From Pseudoalteromonas luteoviolacea (lineage in GTDB: Bacteria > Pseudomonadota > Gammaproteobacteria > Enterobacterales > Alteromonadaceae), in contig NZ_JAGJEH010000003.1 in NCBI RefSeq assembly GCF_018100925.1, positions 1 to 64,000 on the forward strand: a DNA stretch of 64,000 nt, written 5' to 3'. The notes beneath the pieces are model-generated. The model was not told the origin of the DNA, searched no databases, and worked only from the letters and a program-made list of their open reading frames with translations. This document shows, piece after piece, positions 62,991-64,000 of the stretch (positions are counted from its first letter, which is position 1; each line of letters opens with the position of its first letter). Made by a program: the position numbers and the translations under genes.

Positions 62991-64000
62991 CTAAAGTTGA
63001 GTCGATATTTCTGCAATAAAATGACTCGGCTTTTTCGGAGACATGATATATGTTTGACGCTTTGCGCGAGTCAGAGCAACATAGAACAAACGTCGTTCTT
63101 CTGCATCTGGATAGACTTCCATCTTAGGTAAAAAAGCATCAATAATTTCGTCGTTTTGACGCTTAGCTGGGACTGAATCACTATCAAGGCCTGTCAGAAT
63201 CGTGTAGTCCGCTTCTTTGCCTTTTGCCGCATGAAACGTCATTGCACTAATATTCAAGTGTGTATACTGCTCATTTAATAATAACAAAGCTTCTTTTGAC
63301 GGCAATTGTTTATGATAACGCGCCAAAATCATCACCGACATGTTACGTGCTGAGTTGCCGGCTATTTTTTTAATCACAAAAGTGAATGAGTTCTCTGATA
63401 CTTCAGGGGTAATCAAAACTGACGGTTCATCAGGCACTCTTTGTGCTCGCACTTGTTTGACAATTTGCTGTGGGTTTTGGCAGACAAAATCACTGGCTAA
63501 ATCTAGCAAATCTTGACCATAGCGAAAGGTTTTATCCAATTGCATCACAGTCGACGGACCAAAGTGCTGTGCAAAATGTGTTGTCAATGTAAGGTCTGCA
63601 CCACTGAAGCGATATATAGATTGCCAGTCATCCCCTACCGCAAATAGGTGACTGCGCGGATGCTGGGCGAGCAATACTTTCACTAATTCTGCGCGCACAG
63701 GGGAGATATCTTGAAACTCGTCCACTAAAATATGTACCCAAGGACTGCGAAACTGACCAGACTTTACATACTTAATCGCTCGGCTGATCATATCGTCATA
63801 ATCAATGCTTTGTTCATTGGCCAAATATAATTGGTATTCAGTCAAAACTGGACGAAACACCGCCAATACTGATTCATACTGCCCTTCTATATGTTGCATA
63901 CTGCCTAAACTTGCAGCCTGTTTATATAAACCAATCAGTTCACAAAAAAGGCGTACAGCGCGCGACACTGACGGCGAAGCAAAATCAATTTCGGTATCAC
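62991..64000 (-). CDS. helD: DNA helicase IV-like UvrD/Rep-family protein, 3' part only
   Basis: This minus-strand frame runs off the right edge: the codons from 63969 to 64000 stay open, so only the C-terminal part (about 336 residues) is present. It contains helicase motif II VDEFQDISPVRAEL, motif III GDDWQSIYRFSGAD, motif IV FRYGQDLLDLA, motif V MTFHAAKGKEADY and motif VI YVALTRAKRQTY, in the order of superfamily 1A (UvrD/Rep). The DEFQDIS form of motif II and GDDWQSIYRFSG are typical of HelD (helicase IV). Walker A must lie beyond the window. It translocates 3' to 5' on single-stranded DNA. Confidence 0.88.
   Translation of the reverse strand, partial: DTEIDFASPSVSRAVRLFCELIGLYKQAASLGSMQHIEGQYESVLAVFRPVLTEYQLYLANEQSIDYDDMISRAIKYVKSGQFRSPWVHILVDEFQDISPVRAELVKVLLAQHPRSHLFAVGDDWQSIYRFSGADLTLTTHFAQHFGPSTVMQLDKTFRYGQDLLDLASDFVCQNPQQIVKQVRAQRVPDEPSVLITPEVSENSFTFVIKKIAGNSARNMSVMILARYHKQLPSKEALLLLNEQYTHLNISAMTFHAAKGKEADYTILTGLDSDSVPAKRQNDEIIDAFLPKMEVYPDAEERRLFYVALTRAKRQTYIMSPKKPSHFIAEISTQL

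Noticed and set aside
1..64000. CRISPR array, integron, prophage or insertion sequence
   Set aside because: No regular direct repeats with spacers, transposase-like protein or attachment sites were visible in the window.

Overview
The window reads as chromosomal DNA of a marine gammaproteobacterium of the Alteromonadales, most likely Pseudoalteromonas. This is an inference from gene content and order, not a database match. The evidence is moderate to low G+C, the uvrY-uvrC-pgsA-tRNA(Gly/Cys/Leu) order also found in E. coli, an rrn-type P1 promoter at the left edge, large TonB and DUF5916 outer-membrane proteins, and many short secreted or leader-type peptides.

Layout. Positions 1-64 hold a leftward rRNA P1-type promoter whose operon lies outside the window. 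From 0.2 to 7.3 kb come a small unknown protein, an EamA permease, an Mpo1-like membrane protein and a leftward heavy-metal efflux unit (RND pump, adaptor, His/Cys-rich exported protein) with no outer-membrane factor gene. From 7.4 to 9.5 kb there is a FosA-like thiol transferase, two GNAT acetyltransferases and a YaiI/DUF188 protein. From 9.5 to 15.6 kb there is a chemoreceptor divergent from a porin, endonuclease V, an AraC regulator followed by a 55-codon ORF and a terminator, a small membrane protein and another GNAT. A 1405-residue SNF2 ATPase fills 15.7-19.9 kb. From 20.1 to 24.3 kb there is an Asp/Glu racemase overlapping a zinc-knuckle/GNAT-like protein, a three-gene PepSY membrane operon and an unknown membrane protein. 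From 24.5 to 27.0 kb there is an FN3-dihaem peroxidase and a small membrane protein.

Positions 27.2-34.6 kb form a self-contained efflux and regulation unit: repeated GTCCG sites, a sigma-54 promoter, an adaptor, an ABC ATPase, two FtsX-type permeases, an NtrC-type regulator and a histidine kinase. A lipoprotein and a chitin-binding-domain subtilisin converge at a perfect 15-bp inverted-repeat terminator.

The most unusual locus is 38.4-43.5 kb. A membrane-anchored protein joins a Lon-like Ser/Lys peptidase domain, an nSTAND-type NTPase, one transmembrane helix and a long TPR tail. It is followed by an atypical sigma-70-like factor and, with a 4-bp overlap, a 188-residue protein I do not recognise. 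This resembles ECF sigma modules that are paired with a membrane kinase-TPR protein, but with a peptidase-NTPase in place of the kinase. It is my main candidate for an undescribed system.

From 43.7 to 47.8 kb come eight tRNA genes (3 Leu, 2 Cys, 3 Gly) and pgsA, uvrC and uvrY. From 47.9 to 56.4 kb there is a dicarboxylate/amino-acid symporter, a DUF5916 outer-membrane protein, cysK, a periplasmic binding protein, a small secreted protein, queE and queC (convergent and divergent neighbours of one pathway) and a PspB-like short protein. From 56.8 to 64 kb there is a TonB receptor, an orphan double-glycine leader peptide resembling a RiPP precursor, a small exported protein, an unknown membrane-anchored protein, a glutamate dehydrogenase family enzyme and the 3' part of a helD-type helicase that runs off the right edge.
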